Source: Mycobacterium sp. ITM-2016-00317
GTDB taxonomy: Bacteria; Actinomycetota; Actinomycetes; Mycobacteriales; Mycobacteriaceae
Length of the DNA: 64,000 bases
NCBI RefSeq assembly: GCF_002968295.1
Contig: NZ_CP134399.1
Location: 62,001-126,000, forward strand
Direction: 5' to 3'
The position numbers were made by a program, and so were the translations under genes. Below are positions 1 to 7,766 of this stretch, in pieces (positions within the stretch are counted from its first letter, which is position 1; every line of letters begins with the position of its first letter). The notes beneath the pieces are model-generated. The model ran no database searches. It saw only the letters and a list, made by a program, of their open reading frames with translations, and was not told the DNA's origin.

Positions 1-2
1 GT

Positions 3-740
3 CGCGACCTGCCCAAGGCGGTGCTGTTCTCGCTGGGCTTCATCGCGCTGGTGGTCGCCTACTCCAGCCTGGCGATCATCCTGGCCATCCCCGATCTCGG
101 CGCGGTGGCCGACGGCGCGGTCGGTGACCCGGTGTACGAGACACTGACCACCGCGCTGGGCGCAGGCATCGCCAAACCGGTGCAGGTCATGTTCGTCATC
201 GGCTTCCTGGCCAGCTTCCTGGCGCTGCAGACGTCCGCCTCGCGCGTCATCTGGGCCTACGCCCGCGACGGGGCGCTGCCCGCCGCCGACACGCTGGTGC
301 AGCTGCGCGGCAAGGCGCGCATCCCGGTGGTCGCGATTCTGGTGACCACGGTGCTGGGCGCGGGTCTGTTCCTGCTGAGCATCGTCGCCGGCGACATCTA
401 CTCGTTGATGGTGAACTTCACCGCGGGCGGCTTCTACCTCGCGTTCCTGTTCCCGCTCGTCGGCTTCCTGGTGGTGCTGCTGCGCAAGGCGTGGAAGCCC
501 GGGGCGTTCTCGTTGCGAGGCTGGACGCTGCCGGTGGCGGTGGTCGCCGTGACCTGGGCTCTGCTGCAGTTCCTCAACATCGCCTGGCCGCGCGTCGCGT
601 TCGAACAGCGCTACCTGGACTGGTCGGTCTGGATCGGCATCGCCGTGCTCGGCGTCCTCGGCGCGGTGCTGTACGGCAGCGTGAAGTCCCGGATCAGCGC
701 ACCGCAGGATCTGGACGAGCCGGCACTGGCCGATGACTGA
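3..740 (+). CDS. APC-family amino acid permease (5' truncated by window edge)
   Basis: The reading frame is open to the left edge, so this is the C-terminal part (about 245 residues) of a larger membrane transporter. It shows several hydrophobic helices with short polar loops and the motif SASRVIWAYARDGALP, typical of the amino acid-polyamine-organocation superfamily, which imports amino acids or amines by cation symport or exchange. The stop overlaps the start of the next SDR gene by 8 bases, so it is the first visible gene of an operon with two SDRs, a ureohydrolase and a deacetylase. That context suggests a nitrogenous or guanidino-type substrate, which is inference. The start lies outside the window. 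Confidence 0.85.
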   Translation, partial: RDLPKAVLFSLGFIALVVAYSSLAIILAIPDLGAVADGAVGDPVYETLTTALGAGIAKPVQVMFVIGFLASFLALQTSASRVIWAYARDGALPAADTLVQLRGKARIPVVAILVTTVLGAGLFLLSIVAGDIYSLMVNFTAGGFYLAFLFPLVGFLVVLLRKAWKPGAFSLRGWTLPVAVVAVTWALLQFLNIAWPRVAFEQRYLDWSVWIGIAVLGVLGAVLYGSVKSRISAPQDLDEPALADD

Positions 741-1440
741 TCGACCGGTAGCCCTGGTCACCGGCGGCGCCAGCGGCATCGGCGCCGCGGTGGTCGAGGC
801 GCTCACCGCCCGCGGCTACACCGTCGGCTGCCTGGACCTGAATCCGGGAACGGCCGAGAACGCCGTCGCTGAAAATACCGTCGCCACCGACGTTTCCGAC
901 GCCGGTGCGGTGGCCGCCGCGGTGTCCCAGCTGCGTGAGCGGCTCGGTCCGATCAGTGCGGTGGTGACCTCCGCCGGCTACTACGAGATGTCACCGGTGT
1001 CCGAGATCAGCACCGACGCGTGGCACCGGATGCTGCGCGTGCACCTGGGCGGGCTGGCCAATGTCGCGCGGGCCACCCTGCCGGATCTGATCGCGACCGG
1101 CGGATCGCTGGTCGCCGTGGCCAGTGAACTCGCCGTCGGCGGCGGCGACGAGGACGCGCACTACGCCGCGGCCAAGGGAGCGATCATCGGCCTGGTTCGC
1201 AGCCTGGCCGTCGAGACTGCCAGCAGCGGGGTTCGGGTTAATGCGGTCGCCCCCGGACCCACCGACACCCCGCTGCTGGCCCCCGACTCACCCTGGCGCG
1301 CAAGCGAATACCTGCAGACGCTGCCGCTGCGTCGGCTCACCACCCCGGCCGAGGTGGCTCGCTGCGTCGAGTTCCTGATCTGCGACGCCACCTTCAGCAC
1401 CGGAGACGTCGTCAACGTCAACTCGGGAGCGGTCATATGA
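733..1440 (+). CDS. Short-chain dehydrogenase/reductase (SDR)
   Basis: A 235-residue classical SDR. The N-terminal nucleotide-binding motif TGGASGIG is at residues 10-17, and the catalytic Tyr-x3-Lys is visible as YAAAKG near residue 143, preceded by the serine-containing strand VAVASE. The length is normal for a cytosolic NAD(P)-dependent alcohol/ketone oxidoreductase. It overlaps the upstream permease by 8 bases and the downstream SDR by 4 bases (ATGA), indicating translational coupling in one operon. The substrate cannot be assigned; a role oxidising a hydroxy intermediate of the imported compound is inference. Confidence 0.88.
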   Translation: MTDRPVALVTGGASGIGAAVVEALTARGYTVGCLDLNPGTAENAVAENTVATDVSDAGAVAAAVSQLRERLGPISAVVTSAGYYEMSPVSEISTDAWHRMLRVHLGGLANVARATLPDLIATGGSLVAVASELAVGGGDEDAHYAAAKGAIIGLVRSLAVETASSGVRVNAVAPGPTDTPLLAPDSPWRASEYLQTLPLRRLTTPAEVARCVEFLICDATFSTGDVVNVNSGAVI

Positions 1441-2201
1441 GCACGGATCTGCGCGGCCGGGTCGCACTGGTCACCGGCGCCGCCCAGGGCATGGGCGCCG
1501 CACACGCCCGGCGGCTGGCCGCCGCCGGCGCCACGGTCGCGGTCAACGACCTGCACGACAGTGACGCGCTCACCGCGCTGGCCACCGAGATCGGCGGCCT
1601 CACCGCGCCCGGTGACGTCTCCGATCCGCTGCAGTGCCAGGCGATCGCCGCGCACGTCGCGGCCACCACGGGCCGACTCGACATCCTGGTGGCCAACCAC
1701 GCGTACATGACGATGGCCCCGCTGCTCGAACACGACGAGAACGACTGGTGGAAGGTCGTCGACACCAACCTCGGCGGCACCTTCTTCCTGGTGCAGAGCG
1801 TGCTGCCGTACATGCGCGACGCCGGAGCGGGCCGCGTCGTGGTCATCACCAGCGAATGGGGGGTGACGGGCTGGCCCGAGGCGACCGCCTACGCGGCGGC
1901 CAAGTCCGGGCTGATCTCCCTGGTCAAGACGCTGGGCCGGGAGCTCGCACGCGAGCACATCATCGTCAACGCGGTGGCGCCCGGCGTGATCGACACCCCG
2001 CAGCTGCAGGTGGACGCCGACGCCGCAGGCGTTGACCTCGCGCAGATCCACCGCCGCTACGCCGAGGCGATCCCGATGGGGCGCATCGGCGCCGCCGACG
2101 AGATCGCCGCCGCGGTCGAGCTGCTGTCCGACTTCACCATGGAAGCTGTGGTCGGACAGGTCATCTCGTGCAATGGCGGCTCCACGCGCACGCGGGCATA
2201 G
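1437..2201 (+). CDS. Short-chain dehydrogenase/reductase (SDR)
   Basis: A 254-residue classical SDR with TGAAQGMG in the Rossmann fold near residue 15, the N-A-x motif region (VANHAY) and the catalytic YAAAKSG segment in the middle of the protein. The C-terminal GQVISCNGG motif is standard for the family. It starts in a 4-base ATGA overlap with the preceding SDR, to which it is clearly paralogous but not closely similar. Two SDRs side by side next to a transporter and a hydrolase is the usual pattern for a small-molecule catabolic operon. The substrate is unknown. Confidence 0.88.
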   Translation: MSTDLRGRVALVTGAAQGMGAAHARRLAAAGATVAVNDLHDSDALTALATEIGGLTAPGDVSDPLQCQAIAAHVAATTGRLDILVANHAYMTMAPLLEHDENDWWKVVDTNLGGTFFLVQSVLPYMRDAGAGRVVVITSEWGVTGWPEATAYAAAKSGLISLVKTLGRELAREHIIVNAVAPGVIDTPQLQVDADAAGVDLAQIHRRYAEAIPMGRIGAADEIAAAVELLSDFTMEAVVGQVISCNGGSTRTRA

Positions 2202-2223
2202 AACGATGGACGAGGAGAATTCA

Positions 2224-3189
2224 GTGCACAACGACCCGCGGATCGTCTCGGAATCCGGCGTGCTCGGCCAGATCGACGCCCAGCAGGTGCCGCGCTACGC
2301 CGGGTTCGGCACGTTTGCACGGCTGCCCCAGCGGCACGAGGTCGCCGACCACGACATCGCGGTGATCGGCGTCCCGTTCGACAGCGGCGTCACCTACCGT
2401 CCCGGTGCCCGGTTCGGCCCGGCCGCGATCCGCCAGGCGTCCCGGCTGCTCAAGCCCTATCACCCGGCCCTGGAGGTGTCGCCGTTCGCGGCCGCCCAGG
2501 TGGTCGACGCCGGCGACATCGCGGCGAACCCGTTCGACATCACCGCCGCGGTGGACCAGATCAAGGACGGGATCCTGGGCCTGGTGACCCGTCCTGAACA
2601 GCGCTTCGTGCTGCTCGGCGGCGACCACACCATCGCGCTGCCCGCGCTCCAGGCCGTCAACGAACTGCACGGCCCGGTCGCGTTGGTGCACTTCGACGCC
2701 CACCTCGACACCTGGGACACCTACTTCGGCGCGCCGTGCACCCACGGCACCCCGTTCCGCCGCGCCTCCGAGCAGGGGCTCATCGTCAAGGGCCACTCCG
2801 CGCACGTCGGCATCCGCGGTTCGCTCTACGACGCGAAGGATCTGCTCGACGACGAAGAACTCGGCTTCACCGTGGTGCACTGCCGCGACATCGACCGCAT
2901 CGGGGTCGACGGGGTGATCGAGCGGGTCCTGGACCGGGTCGGCGACCACCCGGTGTACGTGTCGATCGACATCGACGTGCTCGACCCGGCGTTCGCGCCG
3001 GGCACCGGCACCCCCGAGATCGGCGGCATGACCAGCCGCGAACTGGTCGCGGTGCTGCGCGCGATGCGCGCTCTGAACATCGTCGGCGCCGACGTCGTCG
3101 AGGTGGCGCCGTCCTACGACCACGCGGAGGTCACCGCGGTGGCCAGCGCGAACCTTGCCTACGAGTTGATCAGCCTTATGGTCGGTTGA
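2224..3189 (+). CDS. Ureohydrolase (agmatinase/arginase family)
   Basis: This is a manganese-dependent hydrolase that splits urea from a guanidino compound (agmatine, guanidinobutyrate or similar). All three metal-binding signatures are present: GGDHT, DAHLDT and SIDIDVLDP. The GTG at 2224 is chosen because GAGGAG lies six bases upstream and gives 321 residues, the usual length of agmatinase-type enzymes. An ATG at 2206 in the same frame would add six residues but has a poor ribosome-binding site. The stop TGA shares its last base with the ATG of the next gene. Ureohydrolase specificity cannot be told from these motifs alone. Confidence 0.88.
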   Translation: MHNDPRIVSESGVLGQIDAQQVPRYAGFGTFARLPQRHEVADHDIAVIGVPFDSGVTYRPGARFGPAAIRQASRLLKPYHPALEVSPFAAAQVVDAGDIAANPFDITAAVDQIKDGILGLVTRPEQRFVLLGGDHTIALPALQAVNELHGPVALVHFDAHLDTWDTYFGAPCTHGTPFRRASEQGLIVKGHSAHVGIRGSLYDAKDLLDDEELGFTVVHCRDIDRIGVDGVIERVLDRVGDHPVYVSIDIDVLDPAFAPGTGTPEIGGMTSRELVAVLRAMRALNIVGADVVEVAPSYDHAEVTAVASANLAYELISLMVG

Positions 3190-4052
3190 TGGAGCGCTTT
3201 CTCTGGCCGGCCGGCAAGGTCGCCGCGGCCGCGTTCACCTTCGACGTCGACGCCGAGTCGGCGATCCTGTGGGGCAACGAGAGCGTCGGGGCGCGGATGA
3301 GCGTGATGAGCCACCAGGCCTACGGCCCGCTGGTCGGCATCCCCCGGATCCTGGATCTGCTTGATCAGCACCAGATTCCGTCGACGTTCTTCGTCCCCGG
3401 GCACACCGCCGACCGGTACCCGGAGGCGGTGCGCAGCATCGTCGCCGCAGGCCACGAGATCGCCCACCACGGGTATCTGCACGAGCAGCCCACCGCGCTG
3501 ACGCTGGAGGAGGAGATCGACGCGCTGGACCGCGGCCTGGCCGCCCTGGCCGAGGTCGCCGGCGTGCGCCCGGTCGGCTACCGGGCGCCGATGTGGGACC
3601 TGTCCTGGCGCACCCCGGCCCTGCTGGCCGAACGCGACTTCCTGTACGACTCCAGCCTGATGGACGCCGACCATCCCTACGAGCTGGCCGTCACGCCGGG
3701 CGGGGAGCAGTCGCTGGTGGAGATCCCGATCCAGTGGGCGCTCGACGACTGGGAGCAGTACTGCTTCCTGCCGGACATCTCCGGCAGCGGGCTGATCGAG
3801 AGCCCCCGCAAGGCCCGTGAGTTGTGGCAGCTGGAGTTCGACGCGCTGCGCCGGGTCGGCGGCTGCTGGGTGCTGACCAACCATCCGTTCCTGACGGGCC
3901 GGGCGTCGCGGGCCGCGGAGCTGGGCGAGCTGATGCGTTACGTGCTCGACCACGATGACGTGTGGGTGACGAACCTCGGCAGGGTGGCCGAACACGTTCG
4001 CACCCTTGGTCTTCCGGTGCGCTCGATCACCCCGCCCGACGTGCCGCGCTGA
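3189..4052 (+). CDS. NodB-homology polysaccharide deacetylase-like hydrolase
   Basis: A 287-residue protein with the NodB fold: TFDVD near residue 18 replaces the usual TFDDG metal/base motif, and a His-rich motif (HEIAHHGYLHE) lies near residue 95. RAPMWDLS matches the conserved R-x-P motif 3. Members include chitin or peptidoglycan deacetylases and PuuE-type allantoinases. There is no signal peptide or membrane anchor, so a cytosolic role on a small amide is more likely than cell-wall modification. Translational coupling (TGATG) to the ureohydrolase supports action on the same nitrogen-rich substrate. That role is inference. Confidence 0.8.
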   Translation: MERFLWPAGKVAAAAFTFDVDAESAILWGNESVGARMSVMSHQAYGPLVGIPRILDLLDQHQIPSTFFVPGHTADRYPEAVRSIVAAGHEIAHHGYLHEQPTALTLEEEIDALDRGLAALAEVAGVRPVGYRAPMWDLSWRTPALLAERDFLYDSSLMDADHPYELAVTPGGEQSLVEIPIQWALDDWEQYCFLPDISGSGLIESPRKARELWQLEFDALRRVGGCWVLTNHPFLTGRASRAAELGELMRYVLDHDDVWVTNLGRVAEHVRTLGLPVRSITPPDVPR

Positions 4053-4062
4053 TCCGCGGCGC

Positions 4063-4638
4063 TCAGTAGCCGCGGATCTCGGTGGTGATGTCGGTCAGCT
4101 CGGTGTCATCGCGGTGGTCGTTCGTGTTGCGGCACTCGCCGTAGATCTCGACCGCGCCGCGGTCGGGGTAGTGGCCGGGGCCGACGAGCACCATCACCGC
4201 GCCCTTGTGGACGGCGTCGCCGGCGGGCTGGGAGCCGGGCGGGGGACCGGGCGCCCAGCCCGGCTGCCCGGCCAGGGCTTCCGCGATCTGCCGGCTGACG
4301 CTGCGGTCCACGGGTGTCTCGAAGGCGAGGTCGACGCGGCCGTGGTACGGCGGCTCGCCCTGGTCGTCGCACCACTCCCACTGGAAGCTGGCATACGTCA
4401 CCCGTAGATTCGCCGCGCGCACAACCTCTTTGGCGATGTCCACCACCTGCGCGCGGGACTGCTGGTCGGTCGGCGGCGGGACGCTGGGTCCGCTGCCCTG
4501 CGGCGTGCTCTGCTCGGACGGGGACATGGGTGAGCATCCTCCTAGTGCGGACGTCGCGGCAGCCGGCAGGACGATCAGCGCCGCGACCCGATGACCGCGG
4601 TGTTCGACGCCGTGTCCGGGTCGCAACGATCGTGGCAC
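4063..4638 (-). CDS. Putative secreted lipoprotein
   Basis: A 191-residue protein with a basic N terminus, a hydrophobic stretch (VAALIVLPAAATSALGGC) and a lipobox ending in Cys near residue 33, so it is predicted to be lipidated and exported. A Ser/Pro/Gln-rich linker precedes a mature domain with two further Cys residues (WCDDQ and GECRN) that could pair. I do not recognise the domain; it resembles the many small mycobacterial lipoproteins of unknown function. The start is taken as a GTG at 4638, which places the signal sequence properly; longer in-frame starts only add Arg-rich sequence. It converges with the deacetylase gene, ten bases apart. Confidence 0.6.
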   Translation of the reverse strand: MPRSLRPGHGVEHRGHRVAALIVLPAAATSALGGCSPMSPSEQSTPQGSGPSVPPPTDQQSRAQVVDIAKEVVRAANLRVTYASFQWEWCDDQGEPPYHGRVDLAFETPVDRSVSRQIAEALAGQPGWAPGPPPGSQPAGDAVHKGAVMVLVGPGHYPDRGAVEIYGECRNTNDHRDDTELTDITTEIRGY

Positions 4639-4674
4639 ATCGACGGCCGGAGCTCGCGGAGTTAATGTGGGCGC

Positions 4675-4945
4675 GTGGGTGGGCAGGCGGTGCCGGGCGG
4701 AGTGGTGCACGAGCTTCCGAGCGATCTGCGTACAGCGCTGGTCGGCGATGCGACGGCGCTGGCCGCGTGGAAGGACATCACGCCGCTGGCGCGCAACGAG
4801 TTCATCTGCTGGGTCGAGGACGCCAAGCAGCAGAAGACCCGTGAACGGCGGATCCGCCGCACTCAGGAGGAGTTGACCGACGGCATGCGCCAGGCCGTGC
4901 TGCTGGCCGGGCTGCAAGCACCGCGAGCGCAACGGAAAGGCTTAG
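4675..4945 (+). pseudogene. YdeI/OmpD-associated-like protein, apparent frameshift near 4888
   Basis: The N-terminal 70 residues contain the conserved segment ITPLARNEFICWVEDAK followed by RERRIRRTQEEL, typical of small YdeI/OmpD-associated proteins of actinobacteria. These normally end with a Cys-rich tail. That tail (PCCWPGCKHRERNGKA, then TAG at 4943-4945) is present but in the +1 frame, so there is one extra base around 4884-4892 (near GCATGCGCC). Without the shift the frame runs on as a spurious long ORF over the opposite-strand gene. It could be a sequencing error or a recent mutation. Confidence 0.6.
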
Positions 4946-5358
4946 TTGTTGCGGCTTTCCCGCCGATTCGCCTTCTTGATCGCGTCGACGAGTTCGTCCT
5001 TGGTCATCTTCGAGCGGCCGCTGATGTCGAGACGGCGGGCCACCTCCACGAGGTGCTTCTTGGATGCGTTGGCGTCGACGCCCTCCGCGGATTCGCCCCG
5101 GGCCTGAGGTCCGCCGCTTTCGGCACGCCTGTCCGACGGGCCGCGCTGGTCCTTCTCCTCCCAGTGGTCACCGACCTTCTCGTAGCTGTGTTTGAGCGCG
5201 CTGTAGGCGACGCGGTGGGCCCGTTCGCCTTCGCCGTACTCCTCAGCGGCCGAGTCGTGCGTCTTGGCGAAGGTGCGCTTGGCCTTGTCGTCAGAGCGCT
5301 GCAGGGTGCTCGGCAGCTCGTCCTCTTTGGCCTTGCCGGATTTCGTCGTCTTCGGCAT
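4942..5358 (-). CDS. ChaB-domain protein with Rho N-terminal-like (SAP-type) C terminus
   Basis: A 138-residue charged protein. Residues 12-75 (LPSTLQRSDDKAKRTFAKTHDSA and following, ending in a KVGDHWEEK motif) match the ChaB family. After a polar linker, residues 100-138 (KKHLVEVARRLDISGRSKMTKDELVDAIKK) look like a Rho N-terminal/SAP-type nucleic-acid-binding helix pair. This combination is common in actinobacteria; the function is not established. It converges with the ydeI-like gene, overlapping its frame-corrected end by four bases. The C terminus (RRESRNN) is very basic, which fits nucleic-acid binding. Confidence 0.75.
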   Translation of the reverse strand: MPKTTKSGKAKEDELPSTLQRSDDKAKRTFAKTHDSAAEEYGEGERAHRVAYSALKHSYEKVGDHWEEKDQRGPSDRRAESGGPQARGESAEGVDANASKKHLVEVARRLDISGRSKMTKDELVDAIKKANRRESRNN

Positions 5359-5391
5359 CTCGGATCTTCCTTCCTCTGGAGGTGTTGTTGC

Positions 5392-6753
5392 TCAGGGGGT
5401 TTCCGGCGGAGACCAGTGCAGGACCTTCATCGTGGTCATCTCGTCGAGCAGCTCGGGGCCGTAGCCGAATCCGCTTCCACTGGCGCGCCGCGGCTGTGCA
5501 CTGCCGCCGGGGGCTCCGCCGAACACCGCGTTGATCTTGACCGTTCCGACGGGTAGCGCGCGGGCGGCGTCCTGCGCACGCGCCATGTCGGCGGTCAGCA
5601 CGGTGGCGGCCAGACCGAACCTGTCGTCGGCGGCTTCGGACACCGCCGTGTCGAAGTCGGGCACCACCCGCACCGCGGCGACCGGACCGAAGGTCTCCTC
5701 GCGGAAGACCAGCATCTCGGGTGTGCAGTCGGTCAGCACGGTCGGTGGATAGAACGCGCCGGGTCCGGGCGGCACCTGACCGCCGGACAGGGCCCGGGCA
5801 CCGCGCCGGACCGCGTCGGCGACGTGGCTGTGCACGTGCTCGCGGTGCCGGTCATCGACCAACGGGCCGAGCCGGTTCGCCCACTGCCCGGCCTGCTCGA
5901 TGAGGGCGTTGAGGAACGGCTGGGCCTGCGGAGCGACGACGTAGATGCGCTCGACGGCGACGCAGATCTGCCCGGCGTTGGCGAAGGAGCCGAGCGCGGC
6001 CTGCTGGGCGGCCCAGGTGGGGGCCACGTCGGCGTCGATGATCAGCGCGTCGTTGCCGCCGTTCTCCAGCAGCGCCTTGGCGCCGCGGTCTGCGCACGCC
6101 CGGGCGATCACGCGGCCGGTGACGCTGCTGCCGACGTGGGCCACCAGGTCTACGTCGGCATGGCCGGTGAGCCGGGCGCCGACGCTCGCCTCGCCGTCGA
6201 CGGTCTCAAGCACCCCGGCGGGCAGGCACCCGGCGACCAGCTCGGCGAACCGTCGTCCGGTGCCCGGACAGCGTTCACTGGGCTTGTGCACCACGGTGTT
6301 TCCCGTTGCGAGCGCCGCGCCGACGAGTCCGGCCGCGACCGCGACGGGATCATTCCACGGGGTGAGCAACGCGACGACACCGCGCGGTTCGGGGACCATC
6401 AGGTCGGTGGCCGCCCAGGAGCCGTGCAGGCTGCGCCCGCGGTGCACGGGACCGAGTTCGGCGTACTGCCGAAGGGTGCCGATGCCGGCCTGCACACCGC
6501 CGAGGGCATCGTCGTAGGGCTTTCCGGTCTCGCGTTCGTTGCAGCGGGCGAGTTCGTCGGCGGCGTCGGCGACGGCATCGGCCGCCGCGTGCAGCGCCGC
6601 GCCGCGCTCGGCCGCGGGAGTGCGCGCCCAGGCCGGAAACGCGCTGTGGGCGCGTGCGACGGCCGCATCGCACTCGTCGGGTCCGGAGACGCTGACCCGG
6701 GTGACGGCCTCGCCGCTCCGGGGGTCCAGGACGGTCAGTTCCTTCGTCCGCAC
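5392..6753 (-). CDS. Aldehyde dehydrogenase family protein
   Basis: An NAD(P)-dependent aldehyde dehydrogenase of about 450 residues. Visible landmarks are the cofactor-binding HVGSSVTGR region, the general-base Glu motif LLENGGND, the catalytic Cys in FANAGQICVAVERIYV and the EETFGPVAAV motif near the C terminus. The GTG at 6753 begins right at the family's N-terminal LDPRSGE segment and avoids overlap with the divergent kinase gene; in-frame ATGs at 6813 and 6825 are alternatives. The substrate is unknown and the neighbours do not suggest a pathway. Confidence 0.85.
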   Translation of the reverse strand: MRTKELTVLDPRSGEAVTRVSVSGPDECDAAVARAHSAFPAWARTPAAERGAALHAAADAVADAADELARCNERETGKPYDDALGGVQAGIGTLRQYAELGPVHRGRSLHGSWAATDLMVPEPRGVVALLTPWNDPVAVAAGLVGAALATGNTVVHKPSERCPGTGRRFAELVAGCLPAGVLETVDGEASVGARLTGHADVDLVAHVGSSVTGRVIARACADRGAKALLENGGNDALIIDADVAPTWAAQQAALGSFANAGQICVAVERIYVVAPQAQPFLNALIEQAGQWANRLGPLVDDRHREHVHSHVADAVRRGARALSGGQVPPGPGAFYPPTVLTDCTPEMLVFREETFGPVAAVRVVPDFDTAVSEAADDRFGLAATVLTADMARAQDAARALPVGTVKINAVFGGAPGGSAQPRRASGSGFGYGPELLDEMTTMKVLHWSPPETP

Positions 6754-6811
6754 GCGCGACCGGATACCCAGCAGGCAGCCCGTGACACGTGTACTTCGCG
6801 TGTGGTCGGGC

Positions 6812-7708
6812 ATGCCGACGGTCATGGGCGTGGTGGTGATCGGGCAGATGGGGCGCGACCTTGTGTTGCGCACAGCGAAGTGGCCGGCCGAGGGCGGATC
6901 GGAGCCGGTGCTGGAGCGGCTGGAGCGGCTCGGCGGCAAGGGGGCCAATCAGGCCGTCGGACTGGCTCAGCTGGGGGTGCCGGTCTCCCTGGTCGGTGTG
7001 GCGGGGTGCGACCAGGACGGGCAGGCCCTGTGCGCACAGGCGGCCGCCGACGGTGTCGACGTCACGCATGTGGCGCGGCGGGGTCGCACGGCACTGTTGG
7101 TGACCCTGCTCGGCGGGCCGCCTCACCGGCGGCTGTTCGAGGACATTCCGGAGTCGGCGCTGCTGACCGTCGACGACATCGACCGCGCGGGTGCGGCGTT
7201 GGACGACTGCGACACGCTCTCGATCCAGCTTCAGCAACCCGTCGAGGTCGTGCTGGCAGCTGCCCGGCGAGCGCGGCGGGCGGGAGCGCTGGTGGTCGCC
7301 GACGGAGCCGTCGCCGCGGACGCCGTCGCGGATCTGCTGTCAGCGGTCGATGTGCTTCGTGCCGACGCGCACGAGGCCGAACTGCTCGCCGGTGAGCCCG
7401 TGCCGTCGGTGGGTGCGGCGCGTGCGCTGGCCTCGCGCCTGCTCGCCGGGGGGCCGGCACTGGTTGCGCTCGCGGTGCCCGGCGTCGGTGATCTCATCGC
7501 GTGGGCGGACGGGCATTGTCTGTTCCCGTACCCGGACGTGCCGGTCCGCGATCGCACCGGGGCGGGGGATGCATTCATGGCGGGTCTGATCGCGGTGCTG
7601 CGACGGGGCGGCTCTGCGGTCGCGGCCGGTGACATGGCAACCAGGGCGGCCGGCGCGACCGTGACTCGGGTGGGTGGGCGTCCTGATCTGTCGGATCTGC
7701 GACAGTGA
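6812..7708 (+). CDS. PfkB-family carbohydrate kinase (ribokinase-like)
   Basis: A 298-residue sugar/nucleoside kinase. The N-terminal PfkB signature GGKGANQAVGLAQLG is near residue 45, and the C-terminal signature DRTGAGDAFMAGL, with the catalytic Asp in GAGD, is near residue 250. GGKGANQAV is closest to the ribokinase subgroup. ATG at 6812 is used; an ATG at 6824 is equally possible. It is divergent from the aldehyde dehydrogenase gene, and recQ follows on the same strand after about 60 bases that include a 13-base tandem repeat. The substrate is not determined. Confidence 0.87.
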   Translation: MPTVMGVVVIGQMGRDLVLRTAKWPAEGGSEPVLERLERLGGKGANQAVGLAQLGVPVSLVGVAGCDQDGQALCAQAAADGVDVTHVARRGRTALLVTLLGGPPHRRLFEDIPESALLTVDDIDRAGAALDDCDTLSIQLQQPVEVVLAAARRARRAGALVVADGAVAADAVADLLSAVDVLRADAHEAELLAGEPVPSVGAARALASRLLAGGPALVALAVPGVGDLIAWADGHCLFPYPDVPVRDRTGAGDAFMAGLIAVLRRGGSAVAAGDMATRAAGATVTRVGGRPDLSDLRQ

Positions 7709-7717
7709 CAGGTCCTC

Positions 7718-7743
7718 TGATTGGGGCGACTGATTGGGGCGAC
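7718..7743 (+). repeat. Perfect 13-base tandem duplication
   Basis: TGATTGGGGCGAC occurs twice in direct succession (7718-7730 and 7731-7743) between the PfkB kinase stop and the recQ start. It looks like a simple slippage duplication in the short intergenic region. I see no further function. Confidence 0.8.
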
Positions 7744-7766
7744 GGTGCCGGGGTACAGCGCTGCGG

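Noticed and set aside
2032..3189. A 385-residue version of the ureohydrolase
   Set aside because: The extra N-terminal residues overlap the SDR gene in another frame and are Arg/Ser-rich; GTG 2224 has a strong ribosome site and gives normal length.
4675..5556. A continuous 293-codon forward frame
   Set aside because: Only the first 70 codons match a family; the rest runs antisense over the ChaB-like gene, and the family's Cys-rich end lies in another frame at 4888-4945.
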